Assembly (NCBI RefSeq): GCF_000255655.1
Contig: NZ_JH636438.1
Span: forward strand, 1 to 64,000
Direction: 5' to 3'
Source of the DNA: Schlesneria paludicola DSM 18645
GTDB taxonomy: Bacteria > Planctomycetota > Planctomycetia > Planctomycetales > Planctomycetaceae
DNA: 64,000 bases
Of the stretch, positions 8,164 to 18,900 are shown in pieces (position 1 is the first letter of the stretch; each line of letters starts with the position of its first letter). Position numbers and translations under genes: made by a program. The notes beneath the pieces are model-generated. The model did no database searches. It was not told the DNA's origin and saw only the letters and a program-made list of their open reading frames with translations.

Positions 8164-11100
8164 CGAACGTCGTCGGTGGTTTTCGAGATCCCGGACCGTA
8201 GTCCAATGAGACTGCGGCGTGTCGCGAGAATCCCGAGACCATTCTGATTCACGATGAAGTGTGTTGGCTCAGAGTCGGTACGGATTTTTTGCAATGGAAT
8301 TCCGGTGTTCGCGTCGCACAGCCAGGCAAAGTGCCGTTCATGTGCACTTTCTCTGGCAGGCCAGGTGGCGACGACGGATCGGCCAGACGATGTCCGCAAG
8401 TTGCCTTCTGAGACTTCAGCCTGGGCTGGAGCTTTGCGAGTTGCTTGGACGAGCACGGTCTTCCATTGCGCCGATGAACTGCCAAGGTACGTTTCGAAGG
8501 TGATTGTGCCGGTCCTAAGCGAGATCGAGCGAAGAAGACCTTGAGACGCTACAAATATTTGGCCTTCGTTGAGTGCAACTTGTCGCGGAGGGTCCTGCAA
8601 AGGAAATTCCGCGAGCGACGTCATCCACCTGCGAGTTCCATCGGCAGGATCGAGAGAGATCAGTTGTGAATTGTCCGCGATGACAAACAATCGGTCCTCG
8701 TCCGCAAACGCGTAAGGCTCGCCGAAGGCATACGCAAAATCACGGCTGATCCACGAGGCCGATGTCGATGGCCGATGAGAATTGTTGCCTTGCCGGGTTG
8801 CGTCTGATCGCAATGACAATGGATCGATTTGATATCCCGCAATGCGATGTTCCGACATCGAGGCAACCAGCGTGTTCTGCAGGCAAATTGGCGATCTTGA
8901 CCAGATGTCGCCTCCTTGCGAAAGCGTGTTGACACTCCAAGTTTTCATGGGTGACTGAGCGATTGCGGCCCAGGCGCGGGTGGGTTCAATCGTCTGCATC
9001 GCGATCAATGTCGTGCTTTCGCCACGACTGAGCACTTGATGAGCGGTCGAGCGTGGGCCCTGCGAATGTTGATCGGCGACTTGCGAAAGATTGACAATTC
9101 CCACCACATGATGCAGGTGTCCAGGTGGCTTCAATCGCGCTGTCAATTGACCCGTTTCAGGGGCAAAAAGTTCCAGTCCCAATTCGGGACTAAACGTCCC
9201 AGGCCAAACCGTGATCTCCGATTGTTCGACGACGATGGGCTCGATTGAACTCGGTACAACGAATTCCCAGACCCTGTCTCCGCGATCAGCTGTTCGTGCC
9301 TGCCATCCGTGCTGCGTTGCAATCAGCAAGTGGAAGGGGGACCAGACCGCCTTGTGAATGGGATCGGGGGCTGTCTCTTCCCAGCGTATCCGTCCCGTCT
9401 TCCAATCATGACACCGCCAGGACCATGTGTTGGGGGTTTTGGGGTGAGGAGTGCAGATCAGGACGGCGGCAAGTTCATCGGTGATTGGCTGGCGTTCGGG
9501 AACCACGATCAGGCTATCTGGTGCCAGCGATTCGGACCACACTCTCTCGATTGGTGCGGGGGCAATGAATTCGGAATCATTTGAAGCCGTGAGGTGCGAT
9601 TTGACCAATTCCGGCAGGTCATGCGTCGTCCCCGAGTACGTGACGCGTTTCGATGAAGGTCGCGACGCCAACGATTGCCAAAGGGAATTGCGGACGTGTG
9701 TTGCCTTTGTGGGCGTGAGCAGTTCGATCATGGACAGTGTGGCGTCGATCACCACATCGTCACTCGCTGCATCGCGACGCAGTGCTTCAAGCACGGCGCA
9801 TGCTTCGAAGATGTCGCCCGACTTGTGGTAGGATTCGACCAATTGCTGTCGCGCTTTCGCCGCCGCCTCGGCGTGAGGGTATCTCGCGATGAGGCGCTTC
9901 AATCCAGCGGTGTCAGACGGACCTTGTAATTCTTGGAGCTCCTGGTTCGCCATCGATTCAATTGCGTGGTAGGGCTGCGTCCCCAATTTCTGGAGCATGT
10001 TTTCGATGCCTGTCACGGCATCGTATCTGGCTGTCTGATTGACGCGCCATCTCGATCCCATCGTTTCGTCGAGGATGATTTGTTGCAGATGTGCCAGAGC
10101 TTGTTCCGTCTGCCCTAATGACGCTTCGACTTCTGCAACTTTGAAGAGCAGTTCCATTTTCGACTGGGGCAGATCCGTGACCGCCAGAGCCTCGTTCCAG
10201 TCATCACGTGCTTCAGGCAATTTGGCGGCAAGCAGATTGGCGTCTCCGCTTTTGAGCAACGTTTTCGAAAACTTCCGTCGGACTAGCTCGTCACTTTCGG
10301 ATGTCGGATCAATGGTGCCCAGCAGCCTTCGAAAGTCGGCTTTGGCTTCATCGAACTGTCCATCGATTCCCGCAAGCTCTGCTCGTTGCACTGACAGTGC
10401 GGGGTCATTGGGGCGCGCAGTCAGTTCTGCGTCAATCCGCTGCTTGATTGCGCTAAATTCGCCGTACGCTGCCAGCCGATTGGGTTGGGCGACGAGTAGC
10501 ACGCCTCCCGATAATGCCAGGTTGCCGCCCCGCTGATCGGAATCAGGAGTCTTCATGGGAATTGACTGCAACTGGACACCCGTCTTGGGGTCGAACACAT
10601 CGATCGATTCGCGTAGAGGCACGAGAATTTGGTGGTCACTCACTAAGCCCCGTCCGAATCCAGGTTTCAAGCCGTGACCACCGGATCGGGCGGACCATGC
10701 GATTTGTCCGGTTTCGATATCGATCGCCATCAAGGAATTCCCACCTGCGATCAACCGCCCTTGCGTACCACCACGAACGATTCCGAGCAAATGCCACCAC
10801 TCGCGACTTTGAAGTTGTGATTCCTGACGACTTCGTTGCAGCGTTTCAGGAATTCCTGCAGCCGTCTCTTGTGCGTAGGGAAATTGCCATTGAATGTGGC
10901 CCGAGTCGGCTTCGATGCAGAATCCCGACGTCGAGTCATTCGGTGCCACGAACAAGAGTCCGGCGTGATAGATCGCGGGAATCAGCGACGCCTTGCGTCG
11001 GAAGTCGCGCGGCAAAGTCAGCAATTCGTCGGTGCGACTTTCGTAGGAAAGCGCCCATTCAAGTCGACCGTCTTGAGCATCCAGCGCCACAATTGCGCCC

Positions 11101-12797
11101 GCGTCAGTAGACAGGAAGAGGCGCCCTCCGCCGGACGTCAACAACAAGTGGCTGATTCTGTTCTGGCTGTCTTCCACGCTTGTGCGGAAGGAACCGACAG
11201 GGCGTTTCCACAATAAACGTCCATCGTCGGCATCCACACAAACCACCATCAGTTCCAATTGGGGGTGACGGCGACAGACAACGAAGTACGCCCGCCCAGA
11301 AACAATGATTGGCGAACCTTCGTACTGCCAGGAGTCGTCATCAACAAACAGATCGTCTGCCGTCAACTTCCACAGCAACTTTCCTTCTTGATTGAGATCA
11401 AGGCAAACAAGCTCAGAGGCGCGCGCAGGCCGCAATTCTGACGTCGATGGACACGTCACGGGCGATCCCATTCTTGCGTACAGCCGTCCTTCGTCAATTG
11501 TCATCGTATAGTGCGGGGTGCCAACGCAGTTTCGTTCTGTGACGACGGCGCGATCATCCAAGGACGAGGAATAAATTGCCGCGGGATCACGCCCCTCGGA
11601 CTGCCACGCGGGTTCACCGGTCAAAAGATTCCAGGCACGGATCGTGTTCGCGTCGTTGAGGAGTACGATTTTGTCATGTCGTTGATCGAAGACGACAGGG
11701 TGATAACTGAGTGGTTCGGCGGGAAACGGCAGCTTGTCATTCACTTGTGGCAGAAAGCTAATCGGCAATGGATGAACCCAGCGGATCGCGCCGACATCAA
11801 TTGAATCGCCGATCTCTCGACAACGCGCGGCTGACTCGCCGAATGTTCTGACTTCTGCAGCCGATTGATTCGGTGTCCATCCCTTCGAGCTTTCAAATGT
11901 CTGTCGCAGAATTTCCGCGAACCGCCCATCTTGCCCTGCGATCCGGCCCTCAGCGAGCGGATACCGCGTCGCAAACTGTTCCAATTCATCGGCCGCACGA
12001 TTGGATTCTTTTGCCAGGATTGCGCACATGACAATCCGCGCCAGAACGGTCGGCTGGTCCGCCTCTGAATCCGGATATCGTAGTACGGTTGGCAGCCGGC
12101 TTGCATCGGCGCGGTCAGGCAATGGAATCAGTTGTTCCCACCACATCCGCGCCGCAGAAAAATCGCCGCGGTCCCATGCGACTTCTCCGAGTGCAAGGAG
12201 AGCATCATCTCCGTAACTGCTGAGAAAAGCCTGTCGTACAATCTTGAGTAGCTCGGCTTCATCACGCGAGCGTTGCCAGCTTTCGAACCAGCGCCTTGCC
12301 TGTGCATCCGTCTTCTGCCGATAGGCCGTTCGGCCCACGTCTGGAATGCGCGACAGCAACACGTTGCAGCGAGTGGCCACATTTAAGTAAGTCGCAATCC
12401 CCCCCTGTTGCCCAGGCTGGACGAGCACAAGTGACTTGTTTTCCGCCTGCGCGAGCTCTTGCAGGATTCGAATCGCTTCCGTCCAGCGCGATTCTGACAG
12501 CAGGTCTTCAATCGTCCCGAAGAGTTTTGGCAGATTGTTGTCCGCTGGAAGTGAAACGTTCTCACGAAAGGGGCGTTTGATGATGCGTGGCTGCCCAGTC
12601 GCTGCCGGTGGCTGTCCAGAGATTGTCGATGAAACAGAGGCACCCAACAACAGGCATATTGCCAGCGTCAACGATCGTCGATTCTCACGCACCAGGAGAC
12701 TCAACCAGTAGTGATCACGCGAGTTGGCACGTTCCATTGAAGTCATTGTCGCTTCGTTACTGGGGGGGCGTACTGGGGGCCATGAAACCGGATTCAT
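8160..12797 (-). CDS. Exported PQQ-type beta-propeller protein with central TPR-like region
   Basis: This encodes 1545 residues from ATG 12797, chosen because GGAGA lies seven bases upstream; the frame could extend 14 codons further but would then overlap the preceding gene. A hydrophobic helix (SLTLAICLLLGASVSSTISG, about residues 42-61) follows a basic stretch and looks like a signal anchor or signal peptide. Residues about 90-340 are helical TPR-like repeats. Residues about 380-790 hold repeats of the PQQ enzyme type (DADDGRLLWKRPVG, DAQDGRLEWAL, DIETGQIAWSARSGG). A second helical stretch with TPR spacing (about 800-1010) follows, then a second set of propeller blades (DWKTGRIRWEE, DPADGTRRWMTSL). 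BamB-like scaffolding or surface binding is possible; the PQQ-like repeats do not prove a cofactor. It lies between a small membrane protein gene and two small genes in one leftward run. Confidence 0.8.
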   Translation of the reverse strand: MNPVSWPPVRPPSNEATMTSMERANSRDHYWLSLLVRENRRSLTLAICLLLGASVSSTISGQPPAATGQPRIIKRPFRENVSLPADNNLPKLFGTIEDLLSESRWTEAIRILQELAQAENKSLVLVQPGQQGGIATYLNVATRCNVLLSRIPDVGRTAYRQKTDAQARRWFESWQRSRDEAELLKIVRQAFLSSYGDDALLALGEVAWDRGDFSAARMWWEQLIPLPDRADASRLPTVLRYPDSEADQPTVLARIVMCAILAKESNRAADELEQFATRYPLAEGRIAGQDGRFAEILRQTFESSKGWTPNQSAAEVRTFGESAARCREIGDSIDVGAIRWVHPLPISFLPQVNDKLPFPAEPLSYHPVVFDQRHDKIVLLNDANTIRAWNLLTGEPAWQSEGRDPAAIYSSSLDDRAVVTERNCVGTPHYTMTIDEGRLYARMGSPVTCPSTSELRPARASELVCLDLNQEGKLLWKLTADDLFVDDDSWQYEGSPIIVSGRAYFVVCRRHPQLELMVVCVDADDGRLLWKRPVGSFRTSVEDSQNRISHLLLTSGGGRLFLSTDAGAIVALDAQDGRLEWALSYESRTDELLTLPRDFRRKASLIPAIYHAGLLFVAPNDSTSGFCIEADSGHIQWQFPYAQETAAGIPETLQRSRQESQLQSREWWHLLGIVRGGTQGRLIAGGNSLMAIDIETGQIAWSARSGGHGLKPGFGRGLVSDHQILVPLRESIDVFDPKTGVQLQSIPMKTPDSDQRGGNLALSGGVLLVAQPNRLAAYGEFSAIKQRIDAELTARPNDPALSVQRAELAGIDGQFDEAKADFRRLLGTIDPTSESDELVRRKFSKTLLKSGDANLLAAKLPEARDDWNEALAVTDLPQSKMELLFKVAEVEASLGQTEQALAHLQQIILDETMGSRWRVNQTARYDAVTGIENMLQKLGTQPYHAIESMANQELQELQGPSDTAGLKRLIARYPHAEAAAKARQQLVESYHKSGDIFEACAVLEALRRDAASDDVVIDATLSMIELLTPTKATHVRNSLWQSLASRPSSKRVTYSGTTHDLPELVKSHLTASNDSEFIAPAPIERVWSESLAPDSLIVVPERQPITDELAAVLICTPHPKTPNTWSWRCHDWKTGRIRWEETAPDPIHKAVWSPFHLLIATQHGWQARTADRGDRVWEFVVPSSIEPIVVEQSEITVWPGTFSPELGLELFAPETGQLTARLKPPGHLHHVVGIVNLSQVADQHSQGPRSTAHQVLSRGESTTLIAMQTIEPTRAWAAIAQSPMKTWSVNTLSQGGDIWSRSPICLQNTLVASMSEHRIAGYQIDPLSLRSDATRQGNNSHRPSTSASWISRDFAYAFGEPYAFADEDRLFVIADNSQLISLDPADGTRRWMTSLAEFPLQDPPRQVALNEGQIFVASQGLLRSISLRTGTITFETYLGSSSAQWKTVLVQATRKAPAQAEVSEGNLRTSSGRSVVATWPARESAHERHFAWLCDANTGIPLQKIRTDSEPTHFIVNQNGLGILATRRSLIGLRSGISKTTDDVR

Positions 12798-12810
12798 GCT
12801 CAACTCTCCG

Positions 12811-12984
12811 TCAGGTTGATTCTCGCAATCGAGTTCCAATCCAGAACAGGATTGCCGCAGTCCCCAGCAATCCAGGCATCCAGATCAATTTGAAGCCAAA
12901 CTGAATTTGCCACCACGAAATCAACGGTGTGATGGTGAGAACAATGAATTGCAGCGAGAAACCAATTGTTTGCTTCAGACGCAT
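12811..12984 (-). CDS. Small two-helix membrane protein
   Basis: The frame gives 57 residues from ATG 12984 with two hydrophobic spans: TIGFSLQFIVLTITPLISWW near residues 6-25 and the stretch LIWMPGLLGTAAILFWIG near 33-50. Its TGA lies just before the GGAGA ribosome site of the PQQ/TPR gene, only 13 bases from that gene's start, so the two are probably cotranscribed. The frame can be extended to 13110 but the extra residues are polar and look non-coding. No family is recognised. Confidence 0.5.
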   Translation of the reverse strand: MRLKQTIGFSLQFIVLTITPLISWWQIQFGFKLIWMPGLLGTAAILFWIGTRLREST

Positions 12985-13085
12985 TGTAGTGCCGGTTCGG
13001 TGGAAGATGTTGATCCGACACGATTTTGATGGCTCCGAGTCCCGTTGTCTGCTCTGGCTCCAGACATTTTTTCGCAGGTGGTCAA

Positions 13086-13126
13086 GTAAAAATGGCCCGG
13101 CCGCCCTCAAGAGAGCAACCGGGCCA
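13086..13126 (-). terminator. Rho-independent terminator of the cadherin-repeat gene
   Basis: On the minus strand a perfect 8-bp stem (TGGCCCGG / CCGGGCCA, arms at 13119-13126 and 13093-13100) is followed at once by TTTTTA. It lies about 30 bases past the stop of the cadherin-repeat gene. Confidence 0.85.
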
Positions 13127-13156
13127 CGGGATTTGGTTCAAGCGTCGGGCCTGTTC

Positions 13157-15970
13157 CTAAGGGTTGATGGAGATGTTCTGCGAGACCACGTTGCTTGTCG
13201 CTTTTCCGTCGGTGACCTGGAAATTGAGGGTCTTTGTCGTAGCAGCCGATCCACCATAGAGATACTTCACAGACTGAATAGCCGCACGATAATTCGAGAC
13301 CGTGTCCGTTCCCGTCAAAGTGAGGGTTCCCGTTTGGGGATCGAATGTTCCTTGGATCTTTGCCGTATTAACGAACGACAAGATATCAACCCCTCGCTGA
13401 TAGTTGACGGAGATCTTGATGGTTGCTCCCGCCAAGAAATCGTCATCTGGATCGGTCACCGTTGCCGTTGGCGCAACTGCAACGGCTCCGCCACCAATCT
13501 TGTATGCAACGGGCGATGACGAATTGGTTTGGATCACCGGCGGATCATTGACGGCTTGAACAGTCACAATCTGTGTTGCCGTATTGCTCGCCACCAGGCC
13601 ATCGTTGACTGTGATCGAGATCGTCCGAGGCAACGTTGTCGGTGCGGTTCGAAGGTTCGAGTACCGGACTGATCGCAGTGCGGCTTGATAGTTGACGGCC
13701 GTGTCCTTGCCGCTCAGGGTCAGGGTGCCCGTCGTGCTGTCGTAAACACCATTGATGTTTCCAATCTTGCTGTAGAGCAAGGCTTCCTGTACGAGCTGCG
13801 CATTGGCCGTAATCTTGACGACGGCTCCAATCATGTAGGGGCTGTCTTCATCCTTGATCGTCAAGCCGGGAACGATGGCGACGGAACCGCCCTTCTCGAC
13901 AAAGCTCGTGGCGCCAGAGCTATTGGTCAACAGAGTTGGAGCGACGTTCGTCGTCCGAATCTGCATATCTCGACTGACCGCGTTGCTTGGGACATCGGTC
14001 GTGTCGGTCACCTTGAACGTGATCGTCCGGGTCGCGACGTTCGGTGAGGACTTGGAGTTATTGTAAATAATCGATCGCAGGGCGGCCTGGTAGTTCGCCA
14101 CCGTGTCAGTGCCAGTGAGCGTCAAGACGCCTGTCGCAGAATCCCAGGACGCCGTGATTTTCGGATTGGTGCCGCCCAGCGTCAGTTTGTCTTCAGTCGA
14201 AATATAGTTCTTCGTAATCTGAATCGTGGCGCCCTTGAGTTGCGGGCTGTCATTGTCGGCAACCGTGATCGTTGATGACACGAATGGTGCTGGGGTGTTG
14301 GGGTCGTTCAGCTTAAAAATTTGCGGAATCGATTCGATTCCGGCGAGCACTGACGGTGCATTGATTTTTGTAATCTGCACCGCACGGCTGACGGAGTTGC
14401 TCACCAGACCGGTTTGGTCGGTGATTGTTGCCGTGATCGTTCGATTTGGTGGATTCGGAGCATTGAACGAATTCGAGAACGTGACCGAGCGCAGTGCGAC
14501 GCGATAGTTGCTGAATGAATCAACGCCCGTCAGCGTCAATGTTCCAGTCGCCGCGTTCCACGATGCCGTAATCTTTGCCGTATTGACGAAGTTCAGCTTG
14601 TCGATTGCTCCCTGGGCGTTGTAGTTGCCACTGATCTTGATCGTCGCGCCCATGGCATTGGGGGTTTCCGGATCAGTCACAGACATGTTCGGGAAGACCG
14701 CGACTGGGGTGGAACCCTCGGTGTAAACCAAGGTTGTGGTATCCGTGGTTGAAGCGACGGGAGGCTGCTCAACGGGAATCGTCTTGATATCCCGACTTTG
14801 CACGTTACTCAACAATCCACCAGCGTCCGTCACACTGAACGCCACCGTTCGCGTTGCCAGTGAGGGATTCGGATGCAGGTCGTAGTACTTAACGGTCCGC
14901 AGGGCCGCCGTGTAGTTGGCGACGGTGTCCGTTCCAGTCAATGTCAGCGTTCCGGTAACGTCATTAAAGCTCCCCGTGATTTTCGCCGTATTGGTAAATA
15001 GCAGGAAGTCTTGATAACGAATGTAGTTCCCTGTGATTTTGATCGTGGCCGACTGCAAATTCGCGTTGAATGGATCGGTGACTTGAATGGTCGCCGAGAC
15101 GGGAACTTGCGTTCGTTCGGTATAGTCCAGCATCGTGGATTCAATTCCAGAGATCTGGACGACCTTGATATTGATTGTGGTCGTGAATGTGTTGCTGTTT
15201 GGATTGGTTGCTGACCCATCACTGACGACGAAGCTGACGGTTCTGCTGGTAGTTGTGAGAGTCGTCAGGCTGTTTGTGAACGTCACCGCCCGCAATGCGG
15301 CCTGCCACTGCGCCAGTGTTGCCGTTCCCCCCGATGAGGTCAGCTTCAGGATTCCGCTGGCATTGCTCACGATGGAAATGTTGCCCATCGTGGACCCATT
15401 GAGCACAAGGCCCAACTGATCTCCCGTCGTGAATCCCGTGAGGGTGATCGTAGCGTTCGACAGCGTGGTGTTATCGACGTCATTCACCGTGATCTGCGGA
15501 TTGATTGCCAAAGTACCGGCACTGAGGCCGTAGCTGAGTGCGCTCAATGAGGATGCCAGAACCGGAGCGTCGTTGACCGCCGTCAGCTTGATATCGCGCT
15601 TCACCGTATTGCTGTCGAGGTTCTGCTCGTCACGAATCGTAAAGCTGACGGTGCGTGACGTCGTATTGGGATTCGATGACAGGTTCTTGTAGGTCACCGA
15701 CCGGATCGCGGCCTGATAGTCACTAAGGCTGGCGATTCCCGACAACGTCAAGGTGCCGGAACTGGCGTTCCATGAACCGGTAATCGACGCCGTATTCGTA
15801 AACAAGAGCTGGTCTTGTCCATTCAGGTAGTTGCTCGTGATCTGAATCACGGCTTGCTTGGCGTTGCTGCTGTCAATATCGCTTGCGACGATCGCTCCTG
15901 TCAGAACGGTTGTGTTCTTCTCGGTATAGGCCAGCGGTGTGGTTTCAATTCCACTCAAGACAGGTGCAAC
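13157..15970 (-). repeat. Seven tandem ~130-residue repeats in the cadherin-type gene
   Basis: Within the giant gene the distal 2.8 kb encode seven related units. Each begins with a xAPVL-like strand, holds A-T-I-x-I-T/S-x-N-Y, then TGTLTLTGxDTxxNYxAALRSVxY, and closes with RTVxFxVTD. Unit 2 is the most diverged. The units differ enough at the DNA level that recent expansion by recombination is not obvious. Confidence 0.75.
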
Positions 15971-18900
15971 ATTGATGTGAGTGAGCTGAACCGTGATCGT
16001 TGCCGTGTCACCCAGGCTCGGTGACTGGCCGTCAACCACGAGCACCTTCAACGTATATGACTTGGTGTCCTTGTAATTGAAACTTGCCGTTTTGACTTTG
16101 ATCTCGCCTGTGCTGGGGTCAATCATGAATACGTTTGCGGGACTCGCGCCCGAAATGGAATCGCTAGTGACACCGAGGATGGAATAAGTAAATGGCGTCG
16201 TTCCACCGGTCGCGACCAGTTTCGTGACAACACTGCCGATCGCTGCGGTGTCGGCGAGCGGGACCGTTTTATCCGCCAATTGCGGTTCTGACTTGTCCAG
16301 CAATTGAATCGTGACGTCGCCGGTGGCCGACTTCGAAGGGGATCCATTGTCGGAGACAGTGACCTTCAAGAGGTAGCTTGACTTGGTCGCGAAGTCGATC
16401 AAGCCAGGGTCGTTGACGGTAATGTTGCCGGTTCTCGAATCGATCGAGAACGCGCCTGATGAATTGCCGTCAACAATGGTGTAGGTCAATGTTTGCGCCG
16501 GACGATCGACGTCAATTGCTGTGACCTTGCCAACGAGTGTGCCTTTAAGGCTATGCTCGGCAACCGACAACGTTTGCGTCGGTACAGTTGGAGCATCGTT
16601 AAGGTCATTCAGGTTGATCGTGATATTCGCCTGCGTCGTCGTCGCAGGTGAACCTGAATCCGTCGCGCTGACGATCAAGGTGAAGATTGGAGTGGTCTCG
16701 AAGTCGAGAGCCGCTGAGTTGTTGACCTTGATCTGACCTTGGGCATTGATCGAGAAAGCGTTCCCGACGTTTCCACCGGTGATTTGGAATGTCGCAGTTT
16801 GGACTGGTCCATTCAGATTGTCAGGATCGTCCGTAAGAATTGTTCCAACGGTTGTCCCGTTCGCGCTGTTCTCGTTGACCGTAAACGACTGATTGGCGAT
16901 TGTGATCTGTTCATTCACATCGACAACGTTGATCGTGTACTGCGCCGAAGTCGAAAGCGCGGGGCTGCCGTTGTCTGTGGCTTTGATCGTCAGGACGAAC
17001 TGTTTGTGGAGTTCGTAGTCGATCGCGTTCGGGGTCAACACGGCGATACGCCAAATCGTCGGATGGAGCGGATCGTCTGGGATCAGTTGGAATGCGTTGT
17101 CCAAGTTTCCGTCGACAATCGTCATTGATGAAAATCGGTTGTTCGTTTCACCAACCGTTGCTGCGATGTTGATGATCGATTGGCCAACAGCAAGGGGATT
17201 GGCCGCAGTGCTTTCCACCGTTGTGGCCGTACCCGGCTGCATCGTCGGCGGCTTTTCGTTGACATTAATGAGCTTAATCAGAACCGTCGCGTTGCCGGAT
17301 GTTGCGGCATCACCGCGGTCAACAGCCTTGACGACGAGCGAAAATGTGGGCTGATTCTCGAAGTCGAGCAGCACGCTATTCTTCAGATTCGAATCACTGA
17401 GGATCGGTTCGTTCTTGACCTTAATGACGCCGGTCTTGGGATCAATCGTGAAAATGTTGTCGTACGTTTTTGTGACCAGCGTCCCGTTTGGATTGGTCTT
17501 GAGTGACCCATCGTCATTCCTGACTGGTATTGTCACGCGATTTCCGCTGACGATCGAGTAGACCAGTTCTCCCAGTCCATTCGGTTTTTGCAAATCAGGG
17601 TCGTTGGCGATCACTGTGCCAACAATCGTGCCGTCCGCGGAATTCTCGGGCAGGTTGAAGACTTGACCGCTAGGAACCGTCGTATTTTCGTTGAGATCGA
17701 TTACGTTGATGTTCAGCGTTGCGATCGTCGTCAAAGGCTGGACGTTTTGAACGGCGAAAACCAAACGATCAGAATCGGGATTGTCATCCATGACAGCGAT
17801 CTGAAGGCTGAAGACATTCTGCAGTTCAAAGTTCAAGCCGAGTTGATTCTTGACGTAAACGGCACCTGTGTTCGGATCGATGCCAAACACGTCAACGATA
17901 TCGGTCGATGTGTCGTTGGCTGGCTTGGTCGGGTCGTGATAGGTATTGCCGCCGACGATGTAGAAGCTATTTCGCTGTTGTGGTTCGGACGGATCGAATG
18001 GAACAAAAGTGTTCGCATCGGTCCAATAGCCTGATGCGGCAATGCGATTTGGCGTGTTTGTAAAGTTGGGATACCCATTGACCAATTGGAAGTAGCCAAG
18101 GATCAACCCGGGTGGGCTATTCTCGTTGACGCTGAGTGACTTTGTTGATTTCGAGACATCCGGCGGAGTCTCGCCGACGTCGCGTAGCCGGATATAAATA
18201 TGCGATCCTTCGGTGATTGATTGCGCACCCGTGAACGGATCAAACTGAGTTGTACTCGACGAGGCGCCTTGTCGATCGGTGAACTTGACGCGGACATCAA
18301 GTATGACATCCGGGAAAGTCACGTGGATGTTCGGAGCCTCACCCAGATTTCCGATGACATTGGCCGTATCCCCCGCTTTGGCGCGGGCCTCATAGTCCAG
18401 GAATGTCGGATCGATGACATAGATGGCACCCGTGAAGGGATCGATTGAGAAGGCGGGATGGTCGGCGTCGAATCCAGGTACGGGGCCCACAAACTCATAA
18501 GTTCCGACGACCAAACCTGTCACCGGGTCATTGTCAAAAGCATCTTGATCAAATGCTGTCACGCCGTTGAAGCCGCCCGGTACCGTCGCCTGAATGCGTG
18601 CTCCATACGCACTATTTTCGTTGATTTGAAGAACATTGAGCGCCGACTTCGGCAGGTTCGGGATAGAGGGGTTCGGTAACGTTGGGTTCATGATGTCGGT
18701 GTACGGCCACTGGGGGATGATTGGGACGTGATTGACCCCTCCCAAAAGCTGGACCGTAATCGTGGTTGTCGCCGTTGCCGGGGTCGGCAGTGCGTTGTCT
18801 GTCGCGGTAAGAGTGAGTGTGAATGTGGGATTGGCGCGAAGAACCAGATCACCAGGATCGGTGATGTACAATTGGTCTCGGCCATTCACAACTCGAACAC

